This document shows positions 34,900-42,998 of a stretch of 64,000 nt of DNA, in pieces. The DNA comes from Solimonas thermocellulolyticum. Its GTDB lineage: Bacteria > Pseudomonadota > Gammaproteobacteria > Nevskiales > Nevskiaceae. Both the position numbers and the translations under genes were made by a program. The stretch's first letter is position 1; the number at the start of each line of letters is the position of its first letter. Below the pieces are notes generated by a model that saw nothing but the letters and a program-made list of their open reading frames with translations, did no database searches and had not been told where the DNA came from. Location of the stretch: the NCBI RefSeq assembly GCF_040327995.1, contig NZ_JBEPIJ010000010.1, positions 62,001-126,000 of the forward strand. Direction: 5' to 3'.

Positions 34900-36195
34900 T
34901 TACGGTGAATCGAGCAGACCGCCGAGGCGCGCGGGCAGTTCCGTCCACGTCAGGGTCTGTTGCTGCGAGGATGTGGCGCCGGCAGGTGTGGCGCGCAGGG
35001 ATTTTACTTGAATGTTCGCGGCCGCAAGCTCGGCCTCGCCAAGGATCAGCGCGAGCCGGGCACCGCTTCTGTCGGCGCGCTTGAGCTGGGCGGCGAGCTT
35101 GCCGCCGCCGGCGTTGACGACCAGGCGCAGCGTCGGCAGTACATCGCGCAAATGCTCGGCGAGCCTGTGAGCCTGGCGCTGCGCGGCCTCACCCAGCGCG
35201 CACAGATAGGCGTGCGGCGCCGCCTCGGGCGCCGTGACGCCCTGCGCCTTCATCAACAGGATCAGCCGTTCGACACCGCTCGCCCAGCCCACCGCCGGCG
35301 TCGGCGCGCCACCGAGCTGCTCGACCAGACCGTCGTAGCGGCCACCGGCGCAGACCGTGCCCTGGGCCCCGAGCTGGTCGGTGATCCACTCGAACACGGT
35401 GCGGCCGTAGTAATCGAGCCCGCGCACGAGGTGCGGATTGACCGTATACGGGATGCCCATATCCTCCAGGCCCTGCCGCAGCGCATCGAAATGCGCACGC
35501 GACTCGGCATCGAGCGCATCGAGCAGCGTCGGCGCCGCGCGCAGCACGTCCTGGGTTTGCGGCGCCTTGGCGTCGAGCACGCGCAGCGGGTTGCGCTGCA
35601 GGCGGCGCTGGGAGTCGGGATCGAGGGCGTCGACGTGGCGTTCGAGGTACGCGATCAGCGCCGTTCGATAGCGCGCGCGCGTTTCGCTGCTGCCGAGAGA
35701 ATTGATTTCGAGCCGTACGCCGGCGATGCCGAGCGCGCGCAAAAGACGCGCCGACATGGCGATGACCTCCACGTCGATGTCCGGCCCGGCCATGCCATAG
35801 GCTTCGACGCCGAGCTGGTGGAACTGACGATAACGCCCGGCCTGCGGGCGCTCGTGGCGGAACATCGGCCCGGCGTACCAGAAGCGCTGCTGCTGGTTGT
35901 GCAGCAGGCCATGTTCCAGTCCTGCGCGCACGCAGCTCGCCGTGCCCTCGGGCCGCAGCGTCAGGCTGTCGCCCTCGCGGTCCTGGAAGGTGAACATCTC
36001 TTTTTCGACGATGTCCGTGACCTCGCCGATCGAGCGCGCAAACAGGGCCGTGTGCTCGACCAAGGGCAAGCGGATCTCGCCATAGCCGTACGCGGAAAAG
36101 CAGCGCGCGGCCACCGCGTGCAGGTGCTGCCACAGCGCGCTGTCCGGGGGCAGCACGTCGTTGAATCCGCGGACGGACTGGAAGCGATGGGCCAT
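34900..36195 (-). CDS. hisS: Histidine-tRNA ligase
   Basis: Class II aminoacyl-tRNA synthetase, 431 residues, usual length. Motif 1 region (VRGFNDVLPPD start, EIRLPLVEHTALFARSIGE), LRPEGTASCVRAGLEHG, motif 2 (GPMFRHERPQAGRYRQFHQ), the histidine-specific VRGLDYYGRTVFEW and GGRYDGLVEQLGG, and motif 3 (VGWASGVERL). A C-terminal anticodon-binding domain starts near residue 325. The ATG at 36,195 gives the conserved MAHRFQSVRGFNDVLP start. It follows ispG by 59 nt. Confidence 0.97.
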   Translation of the reverse strand: MAHRFQSVRGFNDVLPPDSALWQHLHAVAARCFSAYGYGEIRLPLVEHTALFARSIGEVTDIVEKEMFTFQDREGDSLTLRPEGTASCVRAGLEHGLLHNQQQRFWYAGPMFRHERPQAGRYRQFHQLGVEAYGMAGPDIDVEVIAMSARLLRALGIAGVRLEINSLGSSETRARYRTALIAYLERHVDALDPDSQRRLQRNPLRVLDAKAPQTQDVLRAAPTLLDALDAESRAHFDALRQGLEDMGIPYTVNPHLVRGLDYYGRTVFEWITDQLGAQGTVCAGGRYDGLVEQLGGAPTPAVGWASGVERLILLMKAQGVTAPEAAPHAYLCALGEAAQRQAHRLAEHLRDVLPTLRLVVNAGGGKLAAQLKRADRSGARLALILGEAELAAANIQVKSLRATPAGATSSQQQTLTWTELPARLGGLLDSP

Positions 36196-36254
36196 GGGCG
36201 ATCTAGTCTGCGGACGAACGCCGATCCACGCGGGTCGGCGCAAGGCGTAGGCGC

Positions 36255-37373
36255 TCACCCGCGTTCATCTGCGGATTCCACTGTGTCGGATGCTTTCCTC
36301 GCCGCGATCTTTTCGCGCACCAGCCGTTCGAGCACGTCGACGAGTTCATGGTTGTGCGCCTTGTGCTGGATCTTGCCGTCGACGTAGATCGAGTTGGGAT
36401 AGCCGCCGGCGACGCCGATCGCCGCCTCGCGCGCCTCGCCGGGGCCGTTGACGACGCAACCGATCACGGCCACGTCGAGCGGCTCGCTGATGTCGTCGAA
36501 GCGCGACTCCAGCTCCTGTACCGCCTTGATCACGTCGAAGTTCTGCCGCGAACACGAAGGACAGGCGACCAAGTTGATGCCGCGGCTCCGCAGGTGCAGG
36601 GACTTGAGGATGTCCCAACCGACCTTGACCTCCTCGACGGGGTCGGCGGCCAGCGAGACGCGGATCGTGTCGCCAATGCCCTCGGCGAGCAGCATGCCAA
36701 GGCCGATCGCCGACTTCACCGCACCGGCGCGTGCGCCGCCCGCCTCGGTGATGCCAAGGTGCAACGGCTGGTCGATCAGACCGGCGAGCTTGCGGTAGGC
36801 GAATACGGTCATGAACACCTCGCTGGCCTTGAGCGAGACCTTGAAGTCCTCGAAGCCGTGGCGCTTGAGGATCTCGATGTGGCGCAACGCCGACTCGACC
36901 AGCGCATCGGCGTTGGGTTCGCCGTACTTCTCCTGCAGATCAGCTTCGAGCGAACCGGCGTTGACACCGATGCGGATCGGAATGCCATGGTGCTTGGCGC
37001 AGGCGACGACCTCGGCGACCTTGCGGTCGCCGCCGATGTTGCCGGGATTGATGCGCAGGCAATCGGCGCCGGCCTCGGCCGCCTTGAGCGCGCACTTGTA
37101 GTTGAAGTGGATGTCGGCCACCAGCGGCACATAACCGACCTGCTTTTTGATCTGGCCGAAGGCCTCGGCCGCCCTGAGCGTCGGCACCGAAACGCGCACG
37201 ATGTCGGCGCCGGCCTTCACGCAGGCGCGGATCTGCGCCACCGTGGCCGCCACGTCCTCGGTATCGGTGTTGGTCATCGTCTGCACCGCGATCGGCGCAT
37301 CGCCGCCGATGGTGACGCGACCGACGCGCAGCGCGCGCGAGACACGGCGGCGAATCCGATGATGATGGGTCAT
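36255..37373 (-). CDS. ispG: (E)-4-hydroxy-3-methylbut-2-enyl-diphosphate synthase IspG
   Basis: Fe4S4 enzyme of the MEP isoprenoid pathway, about 372 residues. The N-terminal TIM-barrel shows VTIGGDAPIAVQTMTNTDT and LRINPGNIGG. The C-terminal cluster domain has Cys residues in LVACPSCSRQNFDV and VIGCVVNGPGEAREA, which supply cluster ligands. A GTG two codons upstream (37,379) is an alternative start behind AGCGGAG. It begins 22 nt after rodZ, in the conserved rodZ-ispG-hisS order. The enzyme depends on Fe-S assembly, whose genes lie 5 kb upstream. Confidence 0.96.
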   Translation of the reverse strand: MTHHHRIRRRVSRALRVGRVTIGGDAPIAVQTMTNTDTEDVAATVAQIRACVKAGADIVRVSVPTLRAAEAFGQIKKQVGYVPLVADIHFNYKCALKAAEAGADCLRINPGNIGGDRKVAEVVACAKHHGIPIRIGVNAGSLEADLQEKYGEPNADALVESALRHIEILKRHGFEDFKVSLKASEVFMTVFAYRKLAGLIDQPLHLGITEAGGARAGAVKSAIGLGMLLAEGIGDTIRVSLAADPVEEVKVGWDILKSLHLRSRGINLVACPSCSRQNFDVIKAVQELESRFDDISEPLDVAVIGCVVNGPGEAREAAIGVAGGYPNSIYVDGKIQHKAHNHELVDVLERLVREKIAARKASDTVESADERG

Positions 37374-37395
37374 GGCCACGGCGAGGCACTCCGCT

Positions 37396-38274
37396 TCACG
37401 GCAGCGGCAGGGTGAAACGCGCGGTGTTGTTGTCGCGCACGTAGGCGCGCACGTCGACGGCGCGGCCCTCGAACTCGATCTCGACGCCAGGGGCGTTGCC
37501 GAGGAACACGGCGAGCGGCGCCTGGCCCTGGATCGTCTCGACGGTACCGGCGCGGCGTAGTCCGCTCAAGAGTACGCGGCCGCCGGCATCGTCGATGCGC
37601 ACCCAGGATTCGGCGACGAAGCGCAGACGCAAGCTGCCCGTGGCCGCCGCCGCGGCAGTGGGCTGGGCAGCGGGTTCGGCGGTCGGCGGCGGCGCGGTTT
37701 GCGGCCCGTCGACGCCGACAGCCGTCGCATCGGCCGCAGGCTCGGCCTGCACCTCGACGGTCGACTCCGGCGTCGGCCGTACGACCGCGCCGAGCGGCAC
37801 TTCCTCGATCACCTCGGCCACCACCGGATAGGCTTGCCGATCCTCGCGTGCGAACCAGATGAAGGCGCAGGCGACGACGGCGACCACCGCGGCAAGCACC
37901 GCCATCGATACCGGCAGGCGACTCGACGACCCGAGTTCGGTGCCGGAAGCCAGGCGCAGCTTGGCCGGCGCTTCGGGCGCACGCGGCACCACGCGGGCGT
38001 TGTACGCTGCGATCAGGCGCGCCTCGTCGATCTCCAATACCTTGGCGCACTTGCGGTAGTAACCGCGCACGTAGACGGGCTCGAGCAGCGCCTGGTGGTC
38101 GTCACGTTCGAGCGCCTCGAGCGTCGCGCGCGCGAGTTTGGTATGCGCCGCCATGTCATCCAGTGACAACCCCGCGCGCTCACGGGCCTCGCGGATCATC
38201 GCGCCAGGGCTGGCCGGCGGCACGGCGGCAGCGGATGCCGGCGGGGTCGGTGGGTCCGGTGTTTCGTTGATCAT
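37396..38274 (-). CDS. rodZ: Cytoskeleton protein RodZ
   Basis: MreB-linked cell-shape protein, 292 residues. Cytoplasmic helix-turn-helix domain (about 25-95) with LREARERAGLSLDDMAAHTKL-like sequence and YVRGYYRKCAKVL, one membrane helix (about 120-143), an Ala/Pro/Thr periplasmic linker, and a C-terminal DUF4115 beta-domain with WVRIDDAGGRVLLSGL and FLGNAPGVEIEFEGRAVD. Its ATG overlaps the pilW stop by 4 nt (ATGA). The longer Pro-rich N-terminus is common. Gene order is the conserved one. Confidence 0.93.
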   Translation of the reverse strand: MINETPDPPTPPASAAAVPPASPGAMIREARERAGLSLDDMAAHTKLARATLEALERDDHQALLEPVYVRGYYRKCAKVLEIDEARLIAAYNARVVPRAPEAPAKLRLASGTELGSSSRLPVSMAVLAAVVAVVACAFIWFAREDRQAYPVVAEVIEEVPLGAVVRPTPESTVEVQAEPAADATAVGVDGPQTAPPPTAEPAAQPTAAAAATGSLRLRFVAESWVRIDDAGGRVLLSGLRRAGTVETIQGQAPLAVFLGNAPGVEIEFEGRAVDVRAYVRDNNTARFTLPLP

Positions 38275-39002
38275 GACGGATCGGACGTAGACTGGACAGC
38301 GAACTCGGAGTCGGGGAATTCACGCCGCAGGCGCTGCTCGTAGGCCGCGGCAGCGGCCCGGTCGCCGAGGGCCGCTTCGGCGCGCGCGGCGATGTACAGC
38401 AGATACGGGGTGGCGCCGCTGGAAAGATCAAAGCGCTGCAGAAACGCGCGCGTGCGCAAGTAGTCGCCCTGCTGGAAGCTGAGCTGCGCCATCAAGCCGA
38501 GTGCCTCGCGATAGCCCGGGTCGATCTGCAGCGCCTTGCGCAGATGTTTCTCCGCCTGCTCCGGTTGCAGCGCCAGCAGGCAGCGGCCAGCGTTGGTCAG
38601 CGCCGCCGCCGGCGTCGGATAGCGGCTGTCGCGCGCCGCTTCCAGGAAGTACCGCTCGGCTTCCAGGCTGCGGTCGCGACTGCACAGGAATACGCCGAAG
38701 TTGTTCTTCAGCGCCGGATCGTCCGGGCTCAAGCCCAGCGCCTTGCGGTAGTGGTGCTCGGCTCGCTGCGGGTCGCCGAGGCGCTGATAGACATAGGCGA
38801 TGCCGGCATGCGCGTCGGCGAACTGCGGATCTTGCTTGATCGCGCGCTTGAGCTTGTCGAGCGCGACCTCGAACTGACCACGCTGGATGTAGCTCAGTCC
38901 CAGCTGGGTGTTGATGCGCGCGGCATCCTGCGCCTCGCGCGACGGCAGCCCGCCGCAGGCACCGAGCAACGTCGTGAAAAGCAGGATCGCCGTCGTCCGC
39001 AT
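38271..39002 (-). CDS. pilW: Type IV pilus biogenesis TPR lipoprotein PilW/PilF
   Basis: A 243-residue outer-membrane lipoprotein (lipobox LLGAC, Cys16) with about six TPR repeats (INTQLGLSYIQRGQFEVAL, AHAGIAYVYQRLGDPQRAEHH, LKNNFGVFLCSRDRSLEA). PilF/PilW pilots secretin assembly for type IV pili. Location between rlmN and rodZ is conserved and is the main ground for the name. Its start codon shares one base with the rlmN stop (TAATG). No other pilus gene is in the window, so pilus production itself cannot be judged. Confidence 0.9.
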   Translation of the reverse strand: MRTTAILLFTTLLGACGGLPSREAQDAARINTQLGLSYIQRGQFEVALDKLKRAIKQDPQFADAHAGIAYVYQRLGDPQRAEHHYRKALGLSPDDPALKNNFGVFLCSRDRSLEAERYFLEAARDSRYPTPAAALTNAGRCLLALQPEQAEKHLRKALQIDPGYREALGLMAQLSFQQGDYLRTRAFLQRFDLSSGATPYLLYIAARAEAALGDRAAAAAYEQRLRREFPDSEFAVQSTSDPS

Positions 39003-40156
39003 TATAGGGAAACGACCGGCACACCGCCGAGCCGGTTCCGCTGCCGGGACTGCACCCTGCCGACGAGTTGACCGCAGGCCGCATCGATGTCGTCGCCGCG
39101 CGTCTTGCGCGTGGTCGTGAGGATGTGCCGGTCGCGCAGGATCTGGGCGAAGGCCTGGATCGCCTCGGGGGTGGAGCGCCGGTAGCGCGTTGCCGGGAAC
39201 GGATTGAACGGAATCAGGTTGACCTTGGCCGGCATGCCGGCCAGCAGCTTGGCCAGCTTGCGCGCCTGTTCCGGCCGGTCGTTGATGCCATCGAGCATCA
39301 CGTATTCGTAGACGATGTGCGTCTTGCGGTCCTTGCCCGCGGTGTAGCGGCGGCAGGCGTCGATGAGCTCGGCGAGCGGATACTTGCGATTGATCGGCAC
39401 CAGCTCGTTGCGCAGCGCATCGTCCGGCGCGTGCAGCGAGACCGCAAGGGCGGTGTCCACGTCCTGTCGCAGGCGGTCCATGAACGGCACCAAGCCGGAG
39501 GTCGACACCGTCACCCGCCGCTTGGACAGGCCAAAACCGAAATCGTCGAGCAGGATGCGAATCGCCGGCAGCACGGCGTTGTAGTTGGCGAGCGGCTCGC
39601 CCATGCCCATGAAGACGATGTTGCTGATGACGCGCTCGTTCTGGAAATCCCCGCCGAGTGTGCGCGCCGCGAACCACACCTGGGCGATGATCTCGGCCGT
39701 GGTCAGATTGCGATTGAAGCCCTGCTGCGCGGTCGAACAAAAGGAACAATCCATCGCACAGCCGACCTGCGAGCTGATGCACAGCGTCGCCCGGCCGGCC
39801 TCGGGGATATAAACCGTTTCGATGGCATTGCCGCCGTCGAGGCGCAGTACCCACTTGCGCGTACCGTCAACCGACACCTGCTCGGTCACGAGCTCCGGCG
39901 TGCGGATCTCGAACTGCCGGGCGAGCCGCGTGCGCAAATCCTTGGAGAGGTTGGACATCGCATCGAAGCGGTCCTGCCCGCGCCGGTAGATCCACTGCAT
40001 GACCTGATCGGCGCGGAAGGGTTTCTCGCCCATGGCCTCGAAAGCGGCACGAAGCTGCGCCCGGTCCAGGCCGAACAGGTTGATGAGGCCCGGGTCGGTC
40101 GACGGCGCCGGAAAACCGGCCGATGTGCGATCACGCTCGCTCGCCCCGGGCCTCAC
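39002..40156 (-). CDS. rlmN: Dual-specificity 23S rRNA/tRNA adenine-C2 methyltransferase RlmN
   Basis: Radical-SAM enzyme methylating A2503 of 23S rRNA and A37 of some tRNAs, 384 residues. N-terminal accessory helix region (INLFGLDRAQLRAAFEAMGEKPFRADQVMQW-type, conserved GEKPFRA). Radical SAM cysteines 133, 137 and 140 in CAMDCSFC, with the nearby Cys126. GMGEPLANY and the SAM-binding SLHAPDDALR segment follow. The first start is GTG at 40,156; upstream of the conserved region there is no ATG. It lies 21 nt after ndk. Confidence 0.96.
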   Translation of the reverse strand: MRPGASERDRTSAGFPAPSTDPGLINLFGLDRAQLRAAFEAMGEKPFRADQVMQWIYRRGQDRFDAMSNLSKDLRTRLARQFEIRTPELVTEQVSVDGTRKWVLRLDGGNAIETVYIPEAGRATLCISSQVGCAMDCSFCSTAQQGFNRNLTTAEIIAQVWFAARTLGGDFQNERVISNIVFMGMGEPLANYNAVLPAIRILLDDFGFGLSKRRVTVSTSGLVPFMDRLRQDVDTALAVSLHAPDDALRNELVPINRKYPLAELIDACRRYTAGKDRKTHIVYEYVMLDGINDRPEQARKLAKLLAGMPAKVNLIPFNPFPATRYRRSTPEAIQAFAQILRDRHILTTTRKTRGDDIDAACGQLVGRVQSRQRNRLGGVPVVSL

Positions 40157-40177
40157 GTCTGACGCCTCCCGTGTGCT

Positions 40178-40609
40178 TCAGCGCGTGCGCGCGCACAGCT
40201 CGGTCGCCCGGAAGAAGTACGCGATCTCGATCGCGGCGTTCTCCAGGCTGTCCGAACCGTGGCAGGCGTTCTCGTCGATCGACGAGGCGAAGTCGGCGCG
40301 GATGGTCCCGGGCGCGGCCTTCTTCGGGTCGGTCGCGCCCATGATCTCGCGGTACTTGGCAACGGCGTTCTCACCCTCGAGCACCATCAGCAAAACCGGC
40401 CCACTGGTCATGAACTTGACCAGATCGGCGAAGAACGGACGCTCCTTGTGTACCGCGTAAAACCCCTCGGCCTCGGCCTTGGTCAGATGCTGCATGCGCG
40501 CGGCGACGATCTTAAGACCGGCCTTCTCGATATAGGAAATCACACCGCCGATGCGGTTCTTGGACACCACGTCCGGCTTGAGGATGGAAAGGGTACGTTC
40601 GACCGCCAC
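40178..40609 (-). CDS. ndk: Nucleoside-diphosphate kinase
   Basis: NTP-NDP phosphotransferase, 143 residues, normal length. It has ERTLSILKPDVV at the start, the nucleotide-site FFADLVKFMTSGPVL, and the active-site His117 in ENACHGSDSLENA. The start is the GTG at 40,609: AAGGAG sits 8 nt upstream and the family begins MAVERT. Earlier in-frame ATG at 40,633 would put the ribosome site inside the gene. It heads the ndk-rlmN-pilW-rodZ-ispG-hisS run. Confidence 0.97.
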   Translation of the reverse strand: MAVERTLSILKPDVVSKNRIGGVISYIEKAGLKIVAARMQHLTKAEAEGFYAVHKERPFFADLVKFMTSGPVLLMVLEGENAVAKYREIMGATDPKKAAPGTIRADFASSIDENACHGSDSLENAAIEIAYFFRATELCARTR

Positions 40610-40732
40610 TGCGCTGACTCCTTGAGCGAGCAAAGGGAAACGGAGCCTGCCGGCGCCAACCGGGTAGGCTCAGGAAAATCAGGTGATTGTAGCGGCCGCT
40701 GCTGCAACGCGGCAATGCGTGCGGGCGGCGCG

Positions 40733-42163
40733 TCAGCGGTTTTTCGCCAGCGCCCGGCGCGCGAGCGCCGCCGGCTCGAAATGGTTGGCGTCGAAAACCG
40801 GCTGCTCATCCTCGGCCGGGGCGTCCAGGCGCAGCCCGCTGACCAGATAACGCGTCGATTCGCGGTTGTAGATCACATTGGCGACCAAGCGCGGGCGCTC
40901 GAGCCGCGGGTCGTAGACCAGATGCGCCTCCTGGAATTGATAGGCGTCACCGTAGTTGTCGAGCATGTCCACGCTCAGGATCGTCCAACTGTCCTCGTCC
41001 ACGTAGAAGCGCCGCCGCAGGATCGCGTGGCGCTGCCCCGGCCGCAATGTCGCCTCCACGACCCAGACCCGATGCAGTTCGTAGCGCAGGAACCTGGGAT
41101 TCAAGTGGGTGGCCAGAACGATCTCGTCGGGGCGCGAACTGGCCTCGTCCAGCAGCACCGCGTTATACGGCACGAAGATCTCACGCTTGCCGACCAGGGT
41201 CCAGTCGTAGCGCTCCAACGAGCCGTTGAATACGTCGATCTGATCGAAGAACTGCAATCCGTCGGAGCCCTCGTCGAGCTGATCGAAGGCGGCCTCGGGC
41301 GCGCGCCGCTGCCGCGGATCGCCAGGCCGGTAACGCCAGGCGATGCGTCCCTGACTGCCGACGCCGCTGCGCTCGTGGATCAGCACGGTGTGGCCGGCGA
41401 TGCGCGGGGGCGCCAGTACTTCGCGCAGATAGCGGTAGATGGCGCGCCGCTCGCGGTCGAGCACGCCCGGATGCGCGAGATTGGCGTAGTCGAAAACGAT
41501 GTCCTCGGCCAGACGGGTGATCGTGTGGCCGCCGTCGGGGCGCACGACGAGCTGGTTGCTGATGCGCGACACCGCATCGCCGCGCCAGCGCAGCTTGTGG
41601 TTCCAGATCACCTCGGCACCCGAGCGCGGGATCGGAAACGGAAAGCCGAGGCGGCAGTCGATCGGCGTGTCGGCTCCTTCGAGCGTGCAGCGCGTCGCAT
41701 TGGCGATGGTCGCGCGCTCGATGGCCTGCGGCCAGCGCACCGTGCGCCGCGACGGGTAGATGTTCATGAAATAAGTGTTCGGATTGGTCTGCAGCAGCGC
41801 GAAATGGCTTGCCGTCAGATGCTCGCGGTAGCGATTCAGCGTCGCCGCAGTGATCGCGAACAGCGGCGCCTCGGCGCGCAGCTCGGCGTGATCCGCCGGA
41901 TCCGGCCACGCCCCGACGCGGGTTGGCGGATCGACGATTTCCTCGAACTCGTCTTCGAAGTCGCTGAGCCCGCCACTGGAACGCTGGGGCATGTCGCCGA
42001 CCTCGGTGCGCCCGGGCGCACGCTCCGCGCCGACTGGACTCAAGTCCGCTTCGAGGCGCGCGGCCTGACTCGCGGATACCGCGGCAAGGGCCAGACCCGG
42101 CGCGGCCCCGAGCCCCACCCATAGACAATGTGCCGCGAATCGCAAACACGCACACGCTCGCAT
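40733..42163 (-). CDS. DUF1329 family exported protein
   Basis: A 476-residue protein with an N-terminal signal peptide (cleavage near ALAAVSA) and an outer-membrane-lipoprotein-sorting-like fold (DUF1329). Family features include ATLNRYREHLTASHFALLQ, NPNTYFMNIYPSRRT, DTPIDCRLGFPFPIPRSGAEVIWNH and RRRFYVDEDSWTILSVDMLDN. DUF1329 proteins are common near RND/MMPL-type transporters in sterol- or hydrocarbon-using Proteobacteria; no such transporter lies here. Function unknown. The ATG at 42,163 has GGGGGAG upstream. It occupies the slot where hscB-hscA-fdx usually stand in isc loci. Confidence 0.85.
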   Translation of the reverse strand: MRACACLRFAAHCLWVGLGAAPGLALAAVSASQAARLEADLSPVGAERAPGRTEVGDMPQRSSGGLSDFEDEFEEIVDPPTRVGAWPDPADHAELRAEAPLFAITAATLNRYREHLTASHFALLQTNPNTYFMNIYPSRRTVRWPQAIERATIANATRCTLEGADTPIDCRLGFPFPIPRSGAEVIWNHKLRWRGDAVSRISNQLVVRPDGGHTITRLAEDIVFDYANLAHPGVLDRERRAIYRYLREVLAPPRIAGHTVLIHERSGVGSQGRIAWRYRPGDPRQRRAPEAAFDQLDEGSDGLQFFDQIDVFNGSLERYDWTLVGKREIFVPYNAVLLDEASSRPDEIVLATHLNPRFLRYELHRVWVVEATLRPGQRHAILRRRFYVDEDSWTILSVDMLDNYGDAYQFQEAHLVYDPRLERPRLVANVIYNRESTRYLVSGLRLDAPAEDEQPVFDANHFEPAALARRALAKNR

Positions 42164-42265
42164 GTCGGTCTCCCCCACGATGACATCGCGCGGACCGACG
42201 CTATCATCAAACGATGTCAGACTTCGACGACGCCGGCGCCACGACCGGCTGTCGATGCGGTCAGC

Positions 42266-42607
42266 TCAGACGGCGAAGCTCTCGCCGCAGCCGCAGTGCG
42301 CCTTGGCGTTGGGGTTGAGGAACTTGTAGGCCTGATTGAGCCCCTGCTTCTGAAAGTCCAGGGTCATGCCGTCGAGCAGCGGCAGATGCGCGCGGCACAC
42401 GACCACGGTTGCCCCGTATTGCTCGAACACCACGTCGTCCGCTTCGATACGGTCGGCGTAATCCAGGGTGTACGCGTGCCCGGAACAGCCGGACTTCTTG
42501 ACGCCCACGCGCAAGCCCAGGCCATGACCGCGCTGGCGCAACTGCGCCTGAATGCGCTGCGCGGCGCTTTCGGTCAAATGGATGATGGGCTGTGACTCGG
42601 TGCTCAT
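42266..42607 (-). CDS. iscA: A-type iron-sulfur carrier protein (IscA/ErpA-like)
   Basis: A 113-residue cytoplasmic carrier that passes Fe-S clusters to apoproteins. The three conserved cysteines are Cys41 (KKSGCSGHAYTLDY), Cys105 and Cys107 (HCGCGESF). GLRVGVKKSG and DFQKQGLNQAYKFLNPNA are diagnostic for the family. The assignment to IscA rather than ErpA is by context (beside the scaffold and desulfurases). An alternative ATG at 42,622 adds five residues. It lies 16 nt after the IscU-like gene. Confidence 0.9.
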   Translation of the reverse strand: MSTESQPIIHLTESAAQRIQAQLRQRGHGLGLRVGVKKSGCSGHAYTLDYADRIEADDVVFEQYGATVVVCRAHLPLLDGMTLDFQKQGLNQAYKFLNPNAKAHCGCGESFAV

Positions 42608-42623
42608 CGATTCTTGGTGCATC

Positions 42624-42998
42624 TCAAACTGCGGGGTTCAAGGCCTTGCGCAGCGCAAGGACCACGTCCTCGCCGAGAAGGGCACAATGGGCCCGGTCCT
42701 GCGGAATTTCAAGCGTCGAAAGGATGTGGGCGGCATCGATGCGCTGCAGCGCGGCCACGCCCTCAGTCTCCAGTACCTCGGCGAGCCAGGCCCCCACCGC
42801 GATCGTCACCGGGCAACCGAACGCGCGAAACCGCGCCTGCGCCGGCGGACCCGCGCGCAGACTCAGTTCGAGCACGGCCGCGGCCGCCGGCGTGCGCGCC
42901 TGGACGCACAAGGCATCCGCGGTGTTAAGCCGTCCGCTGCGCGCCGGCGCCACGAAGCGCCGCCACACCGGATCGGGGTAGGCGAACACGTTGTCCAC
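42624..42998 (-). CDS. Diverged IscU/NifU-N-like iron-sulfur scaffold
   Basis: A 124-residue protein aligning by eye with IscU. Its three cysteines stand in the IscU positions: Cys31 (ADALCVQAR, for the GAPxCGDVM loop), Cys62 (FRAFGCPVTIA, for FKTFGCGSAIA) and Cys105 (RAHCALLGED, for HCSxLAED). The Asp after the first Cys, important for cluster release in IscU, is replaced (CVQ), and the LPPVK motif contacted by HscA is not recognisable (LEIPQ). The start is GTG at 42,998 behind GGGGGA, overlapping the desulfurase stop by one base. A working but HscA-independent scaffold is possible; function is inferred. Confidence 0.75.
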   Translation of the reverse strand: MDNVFAYPDPVWRRFVAPARSGRLNTADALCVQARTPAAAAVLELSLRAGPPAQARFRAFGCPVTIAVGAWLAEVLETEGVAALQRIDAAHILSTLEIPQDRAHCALLGEDVVLALRKALNPAV

